Assembly: GCA_029884035.1 (NCBI GenBank) | Contig: JAOUIM010000051.1 | Span: 1-13,388 of the forward strand | Direction: 5' to 3' | Source: Aquincola sp. | GTDB lineage: Bacteria > Pseudomonadota > Gammaproteobacteria > Burkholderiales > Burkholderiaceae_C | Length of the DNA stretch: 13,388 nt | Shown: in pieces, positions 1-6,960 of the stretch | Layout of the letters: each line of letters begins with the position of its first letter | How positions within the stretch are numbered: the first letter of the stretch is position 1 | Translations under genes and position numbers: made by a program | Notes under the pieces: model-generated | Told to the model about the DNA's origin: nothing | The model's database searches: none | The model's input: the letters and a program-made list of their open reading frames with translations, nothing else

Positions 1-2626
1 CGGCGAAGTCGAACAGACTGCGGAACGGCCCGCCACCCTCGCCTTCGTGCGCACCGGTGCCATCGCGCGCCGCGACGATGGCCTCGATCGCGCCCTGCCC
101 GGTGCCCTTGACGGCGCCCAGACCATAGCGGACCACCGTGTCACTCACTGGTTCGAATCGGTAGGTGCCGCGATTGACGTCCGGCGCCTCGAAGCTCACG
201 CCGAACTGCTTCGCGTCCTCGATCAACACTTTGAGCTTATCGGTGTTGTCGAGTTCGACGGTCATGTTCGCGGCGTAGAACTCGGCCGTGCAGTGCACCT
301 TGAGCCACGCCGTGTGGTAGGCCAGCAGCGCGTACGCGGCGGCGTGGCTCTTGTTGAAGCCGTAGCCGGCAAACTTCTCCATCAGGTCGAACACCTCGTC
401 GGCCTTGGACTGCCCGATGCCCTGGCGGGCCGCCCCCTCGCGGAAGATCGCGCGCTGCTGCGCCATCTCCTCGGCCTTCTTCTTGCCCATCGCGCGGCGC
501 AGCAGATCGGCGCCACCGAGCGAGTACCCGGCCAGCACCTGGGCGGCCTGCATCACCTGCTCCTGGTAGACGAAGATGCCATAGGTTTCGGCGAGCAGCC
601 CTTCGAGCAGCGGATGCGGGTACTCGATCGGCTCGGCGCCGTTCTTGCGCCGGCAGAACATCGGGATGTTCTCCATCGGGCCGGGGCGGAACATCGCGTT
701 CATCGCGATCAGGTCTTCAAGCCGTGTCGGCTTGGCCTCGCGCAGCATGCCGACCATGCCGCGCGACTCGAACTGGAACACTGCCTCGGTCTTGCCTTCG
801 GCGAACACGCGGTACGTCGGGGCATCGTCGAGCGGCAGCAGCGCGTAGTCGAAGTGCTCGCGGCCCGGGCGGCGTGCTCGCACCATGTCCTTGGCGAGGT
901 CGAGGATCGTCAGAGTGGCCAGACCCAGAAAGTCGAACTTCACCAGACCGATCGCCTCGACGTCGTCCTTGTCGAACTGGCTCACGGCGCTGTCGCTGCC
1001 GGGCTGCTGGTACAGCGGACAGAAGTCCGTGATTTTGCCCGGTGCGATCAGGACGCCACCGGCATGCATGCCGACGTTGCGCACGATGCCCTCGACGCGC
1101 GTGGCCAGGGCCAGCAGTTCGGCCACCTCCTCGTCGGCGGCCTCGCGCTGTTCCAGTTCCGGCGCTTCCTTGCGTGCGTAGATCACGCCCTCCTCGGGCG
1201 GATCGGGCACCCGGGCCAGCGTGACGGTCTTGCCCGGCGGCGCCGGCACGAGCTTGGCAATCGCATCGACCTGGCCGTATCCCATGCCGAGCACGCGCCC
1301 GATATCCCGCAGCGCGGCCTTGGCCGCCATCGTGCCGAAGGTCGCGATCTGGCTCACCGCGTCGCGCCCATACTTGTCCTTCACGTAGTCGATCACGCGG
1401 TCGCGGTTGGCCTGGCAGAAGTCGATGTCGAAGTCGGGCATCGACACCCGCTCCGGATTCAGGAATCGTTCGAACAGCAGGTTGTAGGCGAGCGGGTCGA
1501 GGTCGGTGATCGACAGGGCGTAGGCCACCACCGAGCCTGCACCCGAGCCGCGCCCCGGGCCCACCGGGCAGCCGTGCGTCTTGGCCCAGTTGATGAAGTC
1601 GGCCACGATCAGGAAATAGCCCGGGAATCCCATCTTCACGATCGTGTCAAGCTCGAACTCGAGACGCTTCACGTAGCGTGCGCGTTCCCGATCGCGCCGG
1701 CCTTCGTCGGGATACAGCTGCGCGAGCCGCGCTTCGAGGCCGTCGCGCGACGCGGTGCGGAAATGCTGTTCGATCGGGATGCCACCGGGCGTCGGGAAGT
1801 CCGGCAAGCGTGGCTTGCCCAGCGTGAGCTGCAGGTTGCAGCGCTGCGCCACGGCAACCGTGTTGGCGACGGCCACTGGCAGGTCGGCGAACAGTGCGGC
1901 CATCTGGGCCTGCGTCTTGAAGTACTGCTCACGCGAGAAACGCTTGACGCGCTTCGGGTTCGCCAGCGTCTCGCCCTCAGCCACGCACACGCGCGCCTCG
2001 TGCGCCTCGAAGTCATCGGGCTCGAGGAACTGCACCGGATGCGTCGCAACGACCGGCAACTTCAGCCGAGCGGCCAGCGGCACCGCCGCGCGAAGATGCG
2101 CTTCATGGACCGGAAGGCCGGCACGCTGCACTTCGATGAAGAAGCGGTTCGCAAACGCCGCTGCGAGCCGCCGCGCGACGGCCTCGGCGCGTTCGCGGTC
2201 GCCCGCCAGCAGCGCCTGCCCCACCACGCCCGCATCGGCGCCCGACAGAGCCAACAACCCGCCCGAGAGCTCTTCCAGCCAAGCCCACTTCACGCTGGCC
2301 TGCGCGCGGTGGACGTTGGTCGTCCAGGCACGTGCCAGCAGCTCGCACAGGTTCAGGTAGCCGCGCGAGTCCTGAACCAGCACCAGCAGGCGGCTGCCCT
2401 GCTTCTCGCCGCCCTCGGGTTCGAGCCACAGGTCACAGCCGATGATCGGCTTGACCCCCGTCCTGCGCGCCGCGCTGTAGAACTTCACGGCGCCGAACAG
2501 GTTGTTCAGGTCAGTCACCGCGCAAGCCGGCTGGTGGTCACGAGCAGCAGCCGTCACCGCGTCGTCGATGCGCAGCGTGCCATCGACGACCGAGTACTCG
2601 GTGTGGGTGCGAAGGTGGACGAACAA
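1..2626 (-). CDS. dnaE: DNA polymerase III subunit alpha (partial, C-terminus beyond left edge)
   Basis: Catalytic subunit of the replicative polymerase. The minus strand reads open from about 2626 to base 1, giving 875 residues of roughly 1160. It begins FVHLRTHTEYSVVDG (start of the PHP domain), continues through the palm motif PVGPGRGSGAGS (about residues 350-365) and reaches PDFDIDFC, whose D398 and D400 match E. coli catalytic D401/D403. KFDFLGL gives the third acidic residue, D565 (E. coli D555). FRPGPMENIP and FAGYGFNKSHAAAYA follow, and the window ends in LFDFA. The clamp-binding motif, OB fold and tau-binding tail would lie outside the window. The frame has a TAA about 13 codons upstream of the ATC-CGA-TTG-TTC stretch and no ATG or GTG between them, so I place the start at the TTG at 2626; it gives a protein a few residues shorter at the N-terminus than E. 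coli DnaE. The gene is DnaE, not the error-prone ImuC type, judged by overall motif style. It lies downstream of the patatin gene on the same strand. Confidence 0.96.
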   Translation of the reverse strand, partial: MFVHLRTHTEYSVVDGTLRIDDAVTAAARDHQPACAVTDLNNLFGAVKFYSAARRTGVKPIIGCDLWLEPEGGEKQGSRLLVLVQDSRGYLNLCELLARAWTTNVHRAQASVKWAWLEELSGGLLALSGADAGVVGQALLAGDRERAEAVARRLAAAFANRFFIEVQRAGLPVHEAHLRAAVPLAARLKLPVVATHPVQFLEPDDFEAHEARVCVAEGETLANPKRVKRFSREQYFKTQAQMAALFADLPVAVANTVAVAQRCNLQLTLGKPRLPDFPTPGGIPIEQHFRTASRDGLEARLAQLYPDEGRRDRERARYVKRLEFELDTIVKMGFPGYFLIVADFINWAKTHGCPVGPGRGSGAGSVVAYALSITDLDPLAYNLLFERFLNPERVSMPDFDIDFCQANRDRVIDYVKDKYGRDAVSQIATFGTMAAKAALRDIGRVLGMGYGQVDAIAKLVPAPPGKTVTLARVPDPPEEGVIYARKEAPELEQREAADEEVAELLALATRVEGIVRNVGMHAGGVLIAPGKITDFCPLYQQPGSDSAVSQFDKDDVEAIGLVKFDFLGLATLTILDLAKDMVRARRPGREHFDYALLPLDDAPTYRVFAEGKTEAVFQFESRGMVGMLREAKPTRLEDLIAMNAMFRPGPMENIPMFCRRKNGAEPIEYPHPLLEGLLAETYGIFVYQEQVMQAAQVLAGYSLGGADLLRRAMGKKKAEEMAQQRAIFREGAARQGIGQSKADEVFDLMEKFAGYGFNKSHAAAYALLAYHTAWLKVHCTAEFYAANMTVELDNTDKLKVLIEDAKQFGVSFEAPDVNRGTYRFEPVSDTVVRYGLGAVKGTGQGAIEAIVAARDGTGAHEGEGGGPFRSLFDFA

Positions 2627-2706
2627 TCGGATGGGGCTCTCAGGTCGGTGAGGCGGCGCGGTCCTCGGTTAGCTCTGCCGCAGGCGTCTTGAGCGGCGTC
2701 AGGGTG

Positions 2707-2712
2707 ATTATC
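2707..2712 (-). promoter_or_regulatory. dnaE: possible -10 element for dnaE
   Basis: The minus strand reads GATAAT here, five of six matches to the sigma-70 -10 consensus. It would place transcription start near 2700, leaving a leader of about 75 bases before the TTG start. No good -35 is visible at the expected distance; that position is taken by the inverted repeat at 2722-2750. This is a weak, unaided call based on a single hexamer. Confidence 0.25.
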
Positions 2713-2721
2713 CGCGTGCGC

Positions 2722-2750
2722 CGCGGCACCAGTTCCGCCCCGGTGCCGCG
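2722..2750. repeat. perfect 9-bp inverted repeat between the patatin gene and dnaE
   Basis: CGCGGCACC at 2722-2730 and GGTGCCGCG at 2742-2750 are exact reverse complements separated by 11 bases. As RNA this is a strong GC-rich hairpin that begins 13 bases after the patatin stop codon. There is no T-run on either side, so it is not a classical intrinsic terminator. It could weakly terminate or stabilise the 3' end of the patatin message, or be an operator just upstream of the putative dnaE -10. The repeat itself is certain; its role is inference. Confidence 0.55.
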
Positions 2751-2763
2751 AGCCACCGGCCCG

Positions 2764-4059
2764 CTAGAAGATTGTGTCGAGCGCGCTCAGTTGGGTCGGC
2801 GACGGGTCGCGCTCGTCGTCGGGCAGCACGACGCTGGGCCAGCCGAAGAACGCGATGACCTCGTCGCGCCGCGCCAGCGTGTCGGACATCCCCAGCGAGA
2901 TCAGCTCGCGCGTGAAGGCTGGCTCGAACAGCAGGTAGCTTGCCAGCGCCGCGCCGCCCTGGCCCGGCTTGCGGTTCTTCACTCCCGGCGTCGCACCGTT
3001 CGCGCCCACGCCGACACCGCGCAACAGCGCGCGCACCGACGCAGGCAGCGAGTCCACATGGCGCGCCGCGATGTCGTCGATGCGCTGGCTGGGCGCGATG
3101 ACCAGCAGCTCGAGCGGCCGCAGCGGCGAACGCGCCCGCGCGGCCGGATCGAGCAGTTCGAGCGTGCGGTTGATACGCAGCGCACGCTCGATGTCCACGG
3201 CGAGGGCATCGAGGAAGATGTTCGACAGCGCATGCCCCGCCACCTGCGCCAGGCTCGGGTAGGGGCCGCCGCTGCGGCGCTCACCCGGCGGCTCGTGCAG
3301 CCGGCCCGCGCCGATCACGAAGATGCGCTCGGCGCCCAGGTGCACCGCCGGCGAGATCGGGGCCGATTGCCGCATCGAGCCGTCCCCGAACCACTCGGGC
3401 TGGCCATCGATGGGCAGCGATACCGCGGGAAACACGAAAGGGATTGCGGACGACGCCATCAGGTGCTCGAGCCCGATCGCGGCCGGCACCGCCAGCCGTT
3501 GCGAGCGCAACCACGGCTCGAAGGGTTCCGCGGTCTGGCAGAAGGTGACGTGGTTGCCGCTCGAATAGCTCGACGCGGTCACGGCCAGGGCTCGCAGGTG
3601 CCCCGCCCCCAGCAGTGCGGGCAACCGATCCATCGCGATGACCTGCTTGAGCAGTTCGGCCAACGGCTCGTTGTCCAGCAACGACCGCGGGCTGGCACGA
3701 CGCCAACGCGCCAGCGCCCAGCCCAACGTCAGCATCGTCAGCCAGCGCGCACCGGTGCGCACGACACCAAATGCGTCGGCGCGGTAGACACGATCGACCG
3801 AGAAATGGCGCCAGATGTTGACGATGCCCGATACCGCGTGATCGAAGCGGTCGGCCTGGCAGGCCAACGCCGCCGCGTTGATCGCACCGGCCGAGGTGCC
3901 GGCGATGATGCCGAACGGATTGCTCCTGGGCGCCCCGACCTCGCGCCGGATGCGCGCCAGCGCGCGCATCACACCCACCTGGTAGGCCGCACGCGCACCG
4001 CCCCCCATCAGCACGAGTCCGGTGCTCCGGGCGTCATGGGCGGTCATCGGGTCGGTCAT
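2764..4059 (-). CDS. patatin-like phospholipase family protein
   Basis: A 431-residue putative serine lipid acyl hydrolase of the patatin/RssA type. Family hallmarks are present in order: the oxyanion-hole motif GGGARAAYQVG (residues 19-29), the nucleophile elbow GTSAG with Ser56, and the DGS motif with Asp226, which completes the Ser-Asp dyad. The catalytic domain fills about residues 12-260. The C-terminal third (about 260-431) has no motif I can name. There is no signal peptide; a hydrophobic stretch near 106-119 may touch the membrane. The start is ATG at 4059, with a second in-frame ATG at 4047 (residue 5); neither has a clear Shine-Dalgarno. The gene is divergent from trhO with 49 bases between the starts and lies upstream of dnaE on the same strand. 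The natural substrate cannot be told from sequence. Confidence 0.9.
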   Translation of the reverse strand: MTDPMTAHDARSTGLVLMGGGARAAYQVGVMRALARIRREVGAPRSNPFGIIAGTSAGAINAAALACQADRFDHAVSGIVNIWRHFSVDRVYRADAFGVVRTGARWLTMLTLGWALARWRRASPRSLLDNEPLAELLKQVIAMDRLPALLGAGHLRALAVTASSYSSGNHVTFCQTAEPFEPWLRSQRLAVPAAIGLEHLMASSAIPFVFPAVSLPIDGQPEWFGDGSMRQSAPISPAVHLGAERIFVIGAGRLHEPPGERRSGGPYPSLAQVAGHALSNIFLDALAVDIERALRINRTLELLDPAARARSPLRPLELLVIAPSQRIDDIAARHVDSLPASVRALLRGVGVGANGATPGVKNRKPGQGGAALASYLLFEPAFTRELISLGMSDTLARRDEVIAFFGWPSVVLPDDERDPSPTQLSALDTIF

Positions 4060-4096
4060 GGTCAGTCGGTCGCGTCGGAGGGATCGGGGCGCTCCG

Positions 4097-4102
4097 TAGA
4101 AT
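4097..4102 (+). promoter_or_regulatory. trhO: candidate -10 box for a leaderless trhO transcript
   Basis: TAGAAT matches five of six positions of TATAAT and ends six bases before the GTG at 4109, so transcription would start at or next to the start codon. No usable Shine-Dalgarno lies at normal distance from this GTG; the nearest purine-rich stretch (GGAGGGA, from 4078) is about 25 bases upstream. No convincing -35 is seen. The inference is leaderless transcription. Confidence 0.45.
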
Positions 4103-4108
4103 TTCGGC

Positions 4109-4855
4109 GTGTCGTCGCCCGTCTTGAACCTCGGTGCCTATCGCTTCGTTGCGCTGGGTGACCTTCCGGCCCTGCGGCAACGCCTGTTCGCCAGCGCCGC
4201 CGCCGCCGGAATCAAGGGCACGGTGCTGCTGGCCGAAGAGGGCATCAACCTGTCGGTGGCAGGCACCGAATCGGCGACGCGCGGCTGGTTCGACAGTGAA
4301 TTGCGCACGGATCCTCGCTTCGCCGGTTTGCAGACCCGGGAGAGTTTCAGCGACGCGGTGCCCTTTCGACACCTGAGAGTGAAGATCAAGCGCGAAATCA
4401 TCCGCATGAACCGGCCCCGGGTGTGCCCCGCGGCAGGGCGGGCGCCCGCCGTGGACGCGTCCACGCTCGCGCGCTGGCTCGACGCCGGGTACGACGACGA
4501 CGGCCGCGAAGTTCTGATGCTCGACACGCGAAACGGGTTCGAGGTCGATGTCGGTGCCTTCGAGGGTGCGCTCGACTGGCGCCTCGCACGGTTCTCCGAC
4601 TTTCCCGACGCGGCGGCCGCGCGCCGCGGCGGGCTCGCCGGCCGCACCGTGGTCACCTACTGCACCGGCGGCATCCGCTGCGAGAAGGCAGCGCTTGTGC
4701 TGCGCGACGCCGGCGTGCCGCACGTATGGCAGCTCGACGGCGGCATCCTGCGCTATCTCGAACAGGTGCCGGGCGCCCGGCACTGGCGCGGACGCTGCTT
4801 CGTATTCGACCAGCGCGAATCGCTCGACGCGAGTCTCGAGGGCCGCACCGCGTGA
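4109..4855 (+). CDS. trhO: tRNA uridine(34) hydroxylase, rhodanese-domain family (TrhO/YceA)
   Basis: A 248-residue protein of the TrhO (YceA, formerly UPF0176) family, which in E. coli hydroxylates U34 of certain tRNAs to ho5U. The N-terminal acylphosphatase-like domain carries GTVLLAEEGINLSVAG (37-52). The rhodanese domain follows with LDTRNGFEVDVGAFEGA (138-154) and the active loop CTGGIRCEKA, with the reactive cysteine at 185 and a second at 191. It ends just after CFVFDQR, so it lacks the roughly 100-residue cysteine-containing C-terminal extension of E. coli YceA; short forms are common in Betaproteobacteria as far as I recall. The start is GTG at 4109; no in-frame ATG fits better. The TGA stop overlaps the next gene's GTG (GTGA at 4852-4855), implying translational coupling. 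Confidence 0.92.
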   Translation: MSSPVLNLGAYRFVALGDLPALRQRLFASAAAAGIKGTVLLAEEGINLSVAGTESATRGWFDSELRTDPRFAGLQTRESFSDAVPFRHLRVKIKREIIRMNRPRVCPAAGRAPAVDASTLARWLDAGYDDDGREVLMLDTRNGFEVDVGAFEGALDWRLARFSDFPDAAAARRGGLAGRTVVTYCTGGIRCEKAALVLRDAGVPHVWQLDGGILRYLEQVPGARHWRGRCFVFDQRESLDASLEGRTA

Positions 4856-5808
4856 CCGAGCGCCTGCTCAAGCTGTTCGGTCTGCTCCTGATGGCCAGCG
4901 CGCTGGCCGTCGCGTTGTCGCGCGCGCCCGATCGGCCTGTCGAGACGCTCGTGGCACGCTGGGCGCCCGCGCCGTCGGACTTCATCGAAGTCAAGGGCCA
5001 GCTCGTCCACTTGCGTGACGAGGGCCTGCGCGGCGACCCGGTGCCCATGGTGCTGCTGCACGGCACCGGCGCGAGCCTGCACACCTGGGAGGGCTGGGTC
5101 GCGGCCCTCAAGGCGCGGCGGCGCGTGATCAGCCTCGATCTGCCGGGTTTTGGCCTTACCGGGCCGTTCGGCGGCAGCTACGCCCGCGACGACTACCGCG
5201 GCGACACCTACGCCCGCTTCGTGTTCGACGTGCTCGATGCGATCGGCGTGCAACGTGCCGTCGTCGGCGGCAACTCGCTGGGCGGCGAAATCGCCTGGCG
5301 AATGGCCACGCTCGCACCGCAACGGGTGGATCGGCTGATCCTGGTCGACGCCACTGGCTACGACTTGGCCCCCGAGAGCGTGCCGCTGGGGTTCCGGATC
5401 GCACGGATTCCGGTGCTCAACCGCCTCGGCGAGCACCTGCTGCCACGTGCGCTGGTTGCCGCGAGCGTGCACAGCGTCTACGGCGATCCGTCGCACGTCA
5501 CGGACGCCCTGGTCGACCGCTACTTCGAGCTGACCCTGCGCGAGGGAAACCGAAGGGCACTGAGCCTGCGGCTGCAGCAACTCGAGCCCGGTGTCGACGC
5601 GGCGCGCATCAAGACCATCAGGCAGCCGACGCTCGTGCTCTGGGGCGAGCGCGACCGTCTGATCGTGCCCGCCGATGCGCGCCGCTTCGCGGGCGACATC
5701 GCGGGTGCGAAGCTGCTGACCTTTGCCGACCTCGGCCATGTGCCGCAAGAGGAAGATCCGCAACGCACCTTGCGACCGGTGCTCGAATTCCTGGAGAGCG
5801 CACCATGA
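4852..5808 (+). CDS. alpha/beta hydrolase with N-terminal membrane anchor
   Basis: A 318-residue alpha/beta-hydrolase-fold protein. Visible are the oxyanion motif LLHGTGASLHTWEGW (68-82), the nucleophile elbow GNSLGG with Ser142, the acid Asp268 in LWGERDRL and His296 in DLGHVPQEEDP, a complete triad. Residues 5-22 are hydrophobic (LLKLFGLLLMASALAVAL) after a short positive start, indicating a signal anchor or uncleaved signal peptide, so the enzyme probably faces the periplasm. I chose the GTG at 4852, which overlaps the trhO stop, because the same frame extends upstream only by running through trhO in another frame. A GAGGG lies about nine bases upstream. The downstream osmC-type ATG overlaps its stop (ATGA, 5805-5808). 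The fold matches hydrolases such as haloalkane dehalogenases, epoxide hydrolases and esterases; the substrate is unknown. Confidence 0.9.
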   Translation: MTERLLKLFGLLLMASALAVALSRAPDRPVETLVARWAPAPSDFIEVKGQLVHLRDEGLRGDPVPMVLLHGTGASLHTWEGWVAALKARRRVISLDLPGFGLTGPFGGSYARDDYRGDTYARFVFDVLDAIGVQRAVVGGNSLGGEIAWRMATLAPQRVDRLILVDATGYDLAPESVPLGFRIARIPVLNRLGEHLLPRALVAASVHSVYGDPSHVTDALVDRYFELTLREGNRRALSLRLQQLEPGVDAARIKTIRQPTLVLWGERDRLIVPADARRFAGDIAGAKLLTFADLGHVPQEEDPQRTLRPVLEFLESAP

Positions 5809-6278
5809 ACGCCACGCACACCTACCACGCCGAAGTGAACTGGCAACGCGGCGCCAGCGAGGTGTTCACCGATAACCGCTACAGCCGCAGGCACGTGCTT
5901 CGATTCGATGGCGGTGCCGAAGTGCCTGGCTCGTCGTCACCCTTGTCCGTTCCGCTGCCGTTTTCGGATCCGGCCGCGGTCGATCCCGAGGAAGCCTTCG
6001 TCGCCTCGATTGCCGCCTGCCACATGCTGTGGTTCCTGTCGCTCGCCGCCAAGGCGGGCTATGTCGTATCGAGCTACCGCGACCCGGCCAGCGGCGTGAT
6101 GACGAAGAACGCCGCAGGCAAGCTCTGGCTGTCCCGCGTGAGGCTGCGCCCGCAGACCGAGTTCGACGGCCAACGGCGGCCGAGCCGCGAGGAATTGCTC
6201 GCGCTGCACCACCGGGCGCACGAGGAGTGCTTCATCGCCAACTCGGTCAGGACCGGGATCGACTGCGAGCCCACCTAG
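5805..6278 (+). CDS. OsmC family protein (putative peroxidase)
   Basis: A 157-residue OsmC/Ohr-superfamily protein. In this family a peroxidatic cysteine and a resolving cysteine reduce organic hydroperoxides. Here Cys72 sits in SIAACHMLWFLSLAAKAG and Cys142 in HEECFIANSV, the expected two-cysteine pattern, and the N-terminal part (about 1-60) fits the OsmC beta region. It resembles the broader OsmC subgroup more than canonical Ohr or OsmC. The start is well supported: ATG overlaps the hydrolase stop and GGAGAG (5793-5798) lies six bases upstream. It is the last gene of the three-gene chain and ends four bases before the convergent ABC ATPase gene. Peroxidase activity is inferred from the family; the specific substrate is not evident. 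Confidence 0.92.
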   Translation: MNATHTYHAEVNWQRGASEVFTDNRYSRRHVLRFDGGAEVPGSSSPLSVPLPFSDPAAVDPEEAFVASIAACHMLWFLSLAAKAGYVVSSYRDPASGVMTKNAAGKLWLSRVRLRPQTEFDGQRRPSREELLALHHRAHEECFIANSVRTGIDCEPT

Positions 6279-6282
6279 CGTC

Positions 6283-6960
6283 TCAGGCGACGATGCGCCC
6301 CGCGTCGATGCGGATCTGGCGCTCGCAGCGCACCGAGATCTCGCGGTCATGGGTCACGAGCACGAGCGTGGTGCCGGCCTCGCGGTTCATGTCGAACATC
6401 AGCTGCATCACCTTCTCGCCGGTGGCATGGTCCAGGCTGCCGGTGGGCTCGTCGGCGAGCAGTACCTTGGGGTCGACGACGAAGGCACGCGCCAACGCCA
6501 CGCGCTGCTGCTCGCCGCCCGACAGCACCTTCGGATAGTGCGACAGGCGCTCGCCCAGGCCGACACGCCCCAGCATGTCGCGGGCCATCGCGCGCGCATC
6601 ATGGCGACCGAGCAGCTCGAGCGGCAGCATGACATTCTCCAGCGCCGTGAGGTGGGCCAGCAGCTGGAAGCTCTGGAACACGAAGCCCAGTTGCTTGGCG
6701 CGCACGGCGGCGCGTTTGTCCTCGTCGAGCTTGAATAGATCGATGCCGGCCAAACGTACCGTGCCTGATGTCGGCACGTCCAGGCCGGCGATGATCGACA
6801 GCAGCGTGCTCTTGCCCGACCCCGATGCCCCCACGATGGCCACCGACTCGCGCGCGGCGAGAGCAAAGGTCATGTCGTGGAGAATCGTCAGGACACCGGT
6901 CGAATCGCTGACTTGCTTGGTGACGTGATCGACTTCGATGAGAGGCTTTGTCAAAGGCAT
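6283..6960 (-). CDS. ybbA: ABC transporter ATP-binding protein, YbbA/LolD type
   Basis: A 225-residue single-domain ABC ATPase of the MacB/LolD/YbbA class. Complete ATPase motifs are present: Walker A GASGSGKST (44-52), Q-loop Gln96 in VFQSFQ, signature LSGGEQ (146-151), Walker B VLLADEP (167-173) with Glu171, D-loop SLD and H-loop His204. Such ATPases normally pair with an FtsX-like permease that extracts or moves envelope substrates, but no permease gene is nearby. The divergent neighbour is a TesA-type esterase, the same pairing as ybbA and tesA in E. coli, which is why I use ybbA rather than lolD; the symbol is tentative. The frame stays open far upstream into tesA, but the protein's family-like N-terminus begins MPLTKPLIEVDHVTKQ, so I start at ATG 6960. 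No strong Shine-Dalgarno precedes it. Confidence 0.88.
   Translation of the reverse strand: MPLTKPLIEVDHVTKQVSDSTGVLTILHDMTFALAARESVAIVGASGSGKSTLLSIIAGLDVPTSGTVRLAGIDLFKLDEDKRAAVRAKQLGFVFQSFQLLAHLTALENVMLPLELLGRHDARAMARDMLGRVGLGERLSHYPKVLSGGEQQRVALARAFVVDPKVLLADEPTGSLDHATGEKVMQLMFDMNREAGTTLVLVTHDREISVRCERQIRIDAGRIVA

Noticed and set aside
47..2692. 881-codon plus-strand open frame
   Set aside because: It is antisense to dnaE. Long shadow frames are usual in GC-rich DNA, and its translation is composition-biased with no recognisable domain.
2689..4161. 490-codon plus-strand open frame
   Set aside because: It is antisense to the patatin gene, runs into trhO, and is Arg/Gln-rich without motifs.
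4423..4851. Upstream extension of the alpha/beta hydrolase frame
   Set aside because: The added residues are an Arg-rich out-of-frame reading of trhO; the GTG overlapping the trhO stop, followed by a hydrophobic anchor, is a better start.
4753..5763. 336-codon minus-strand open frame
   Set aside because: It is antisense to the alpha/beta hydrolase, whose triad is complete, and has no independent motif.
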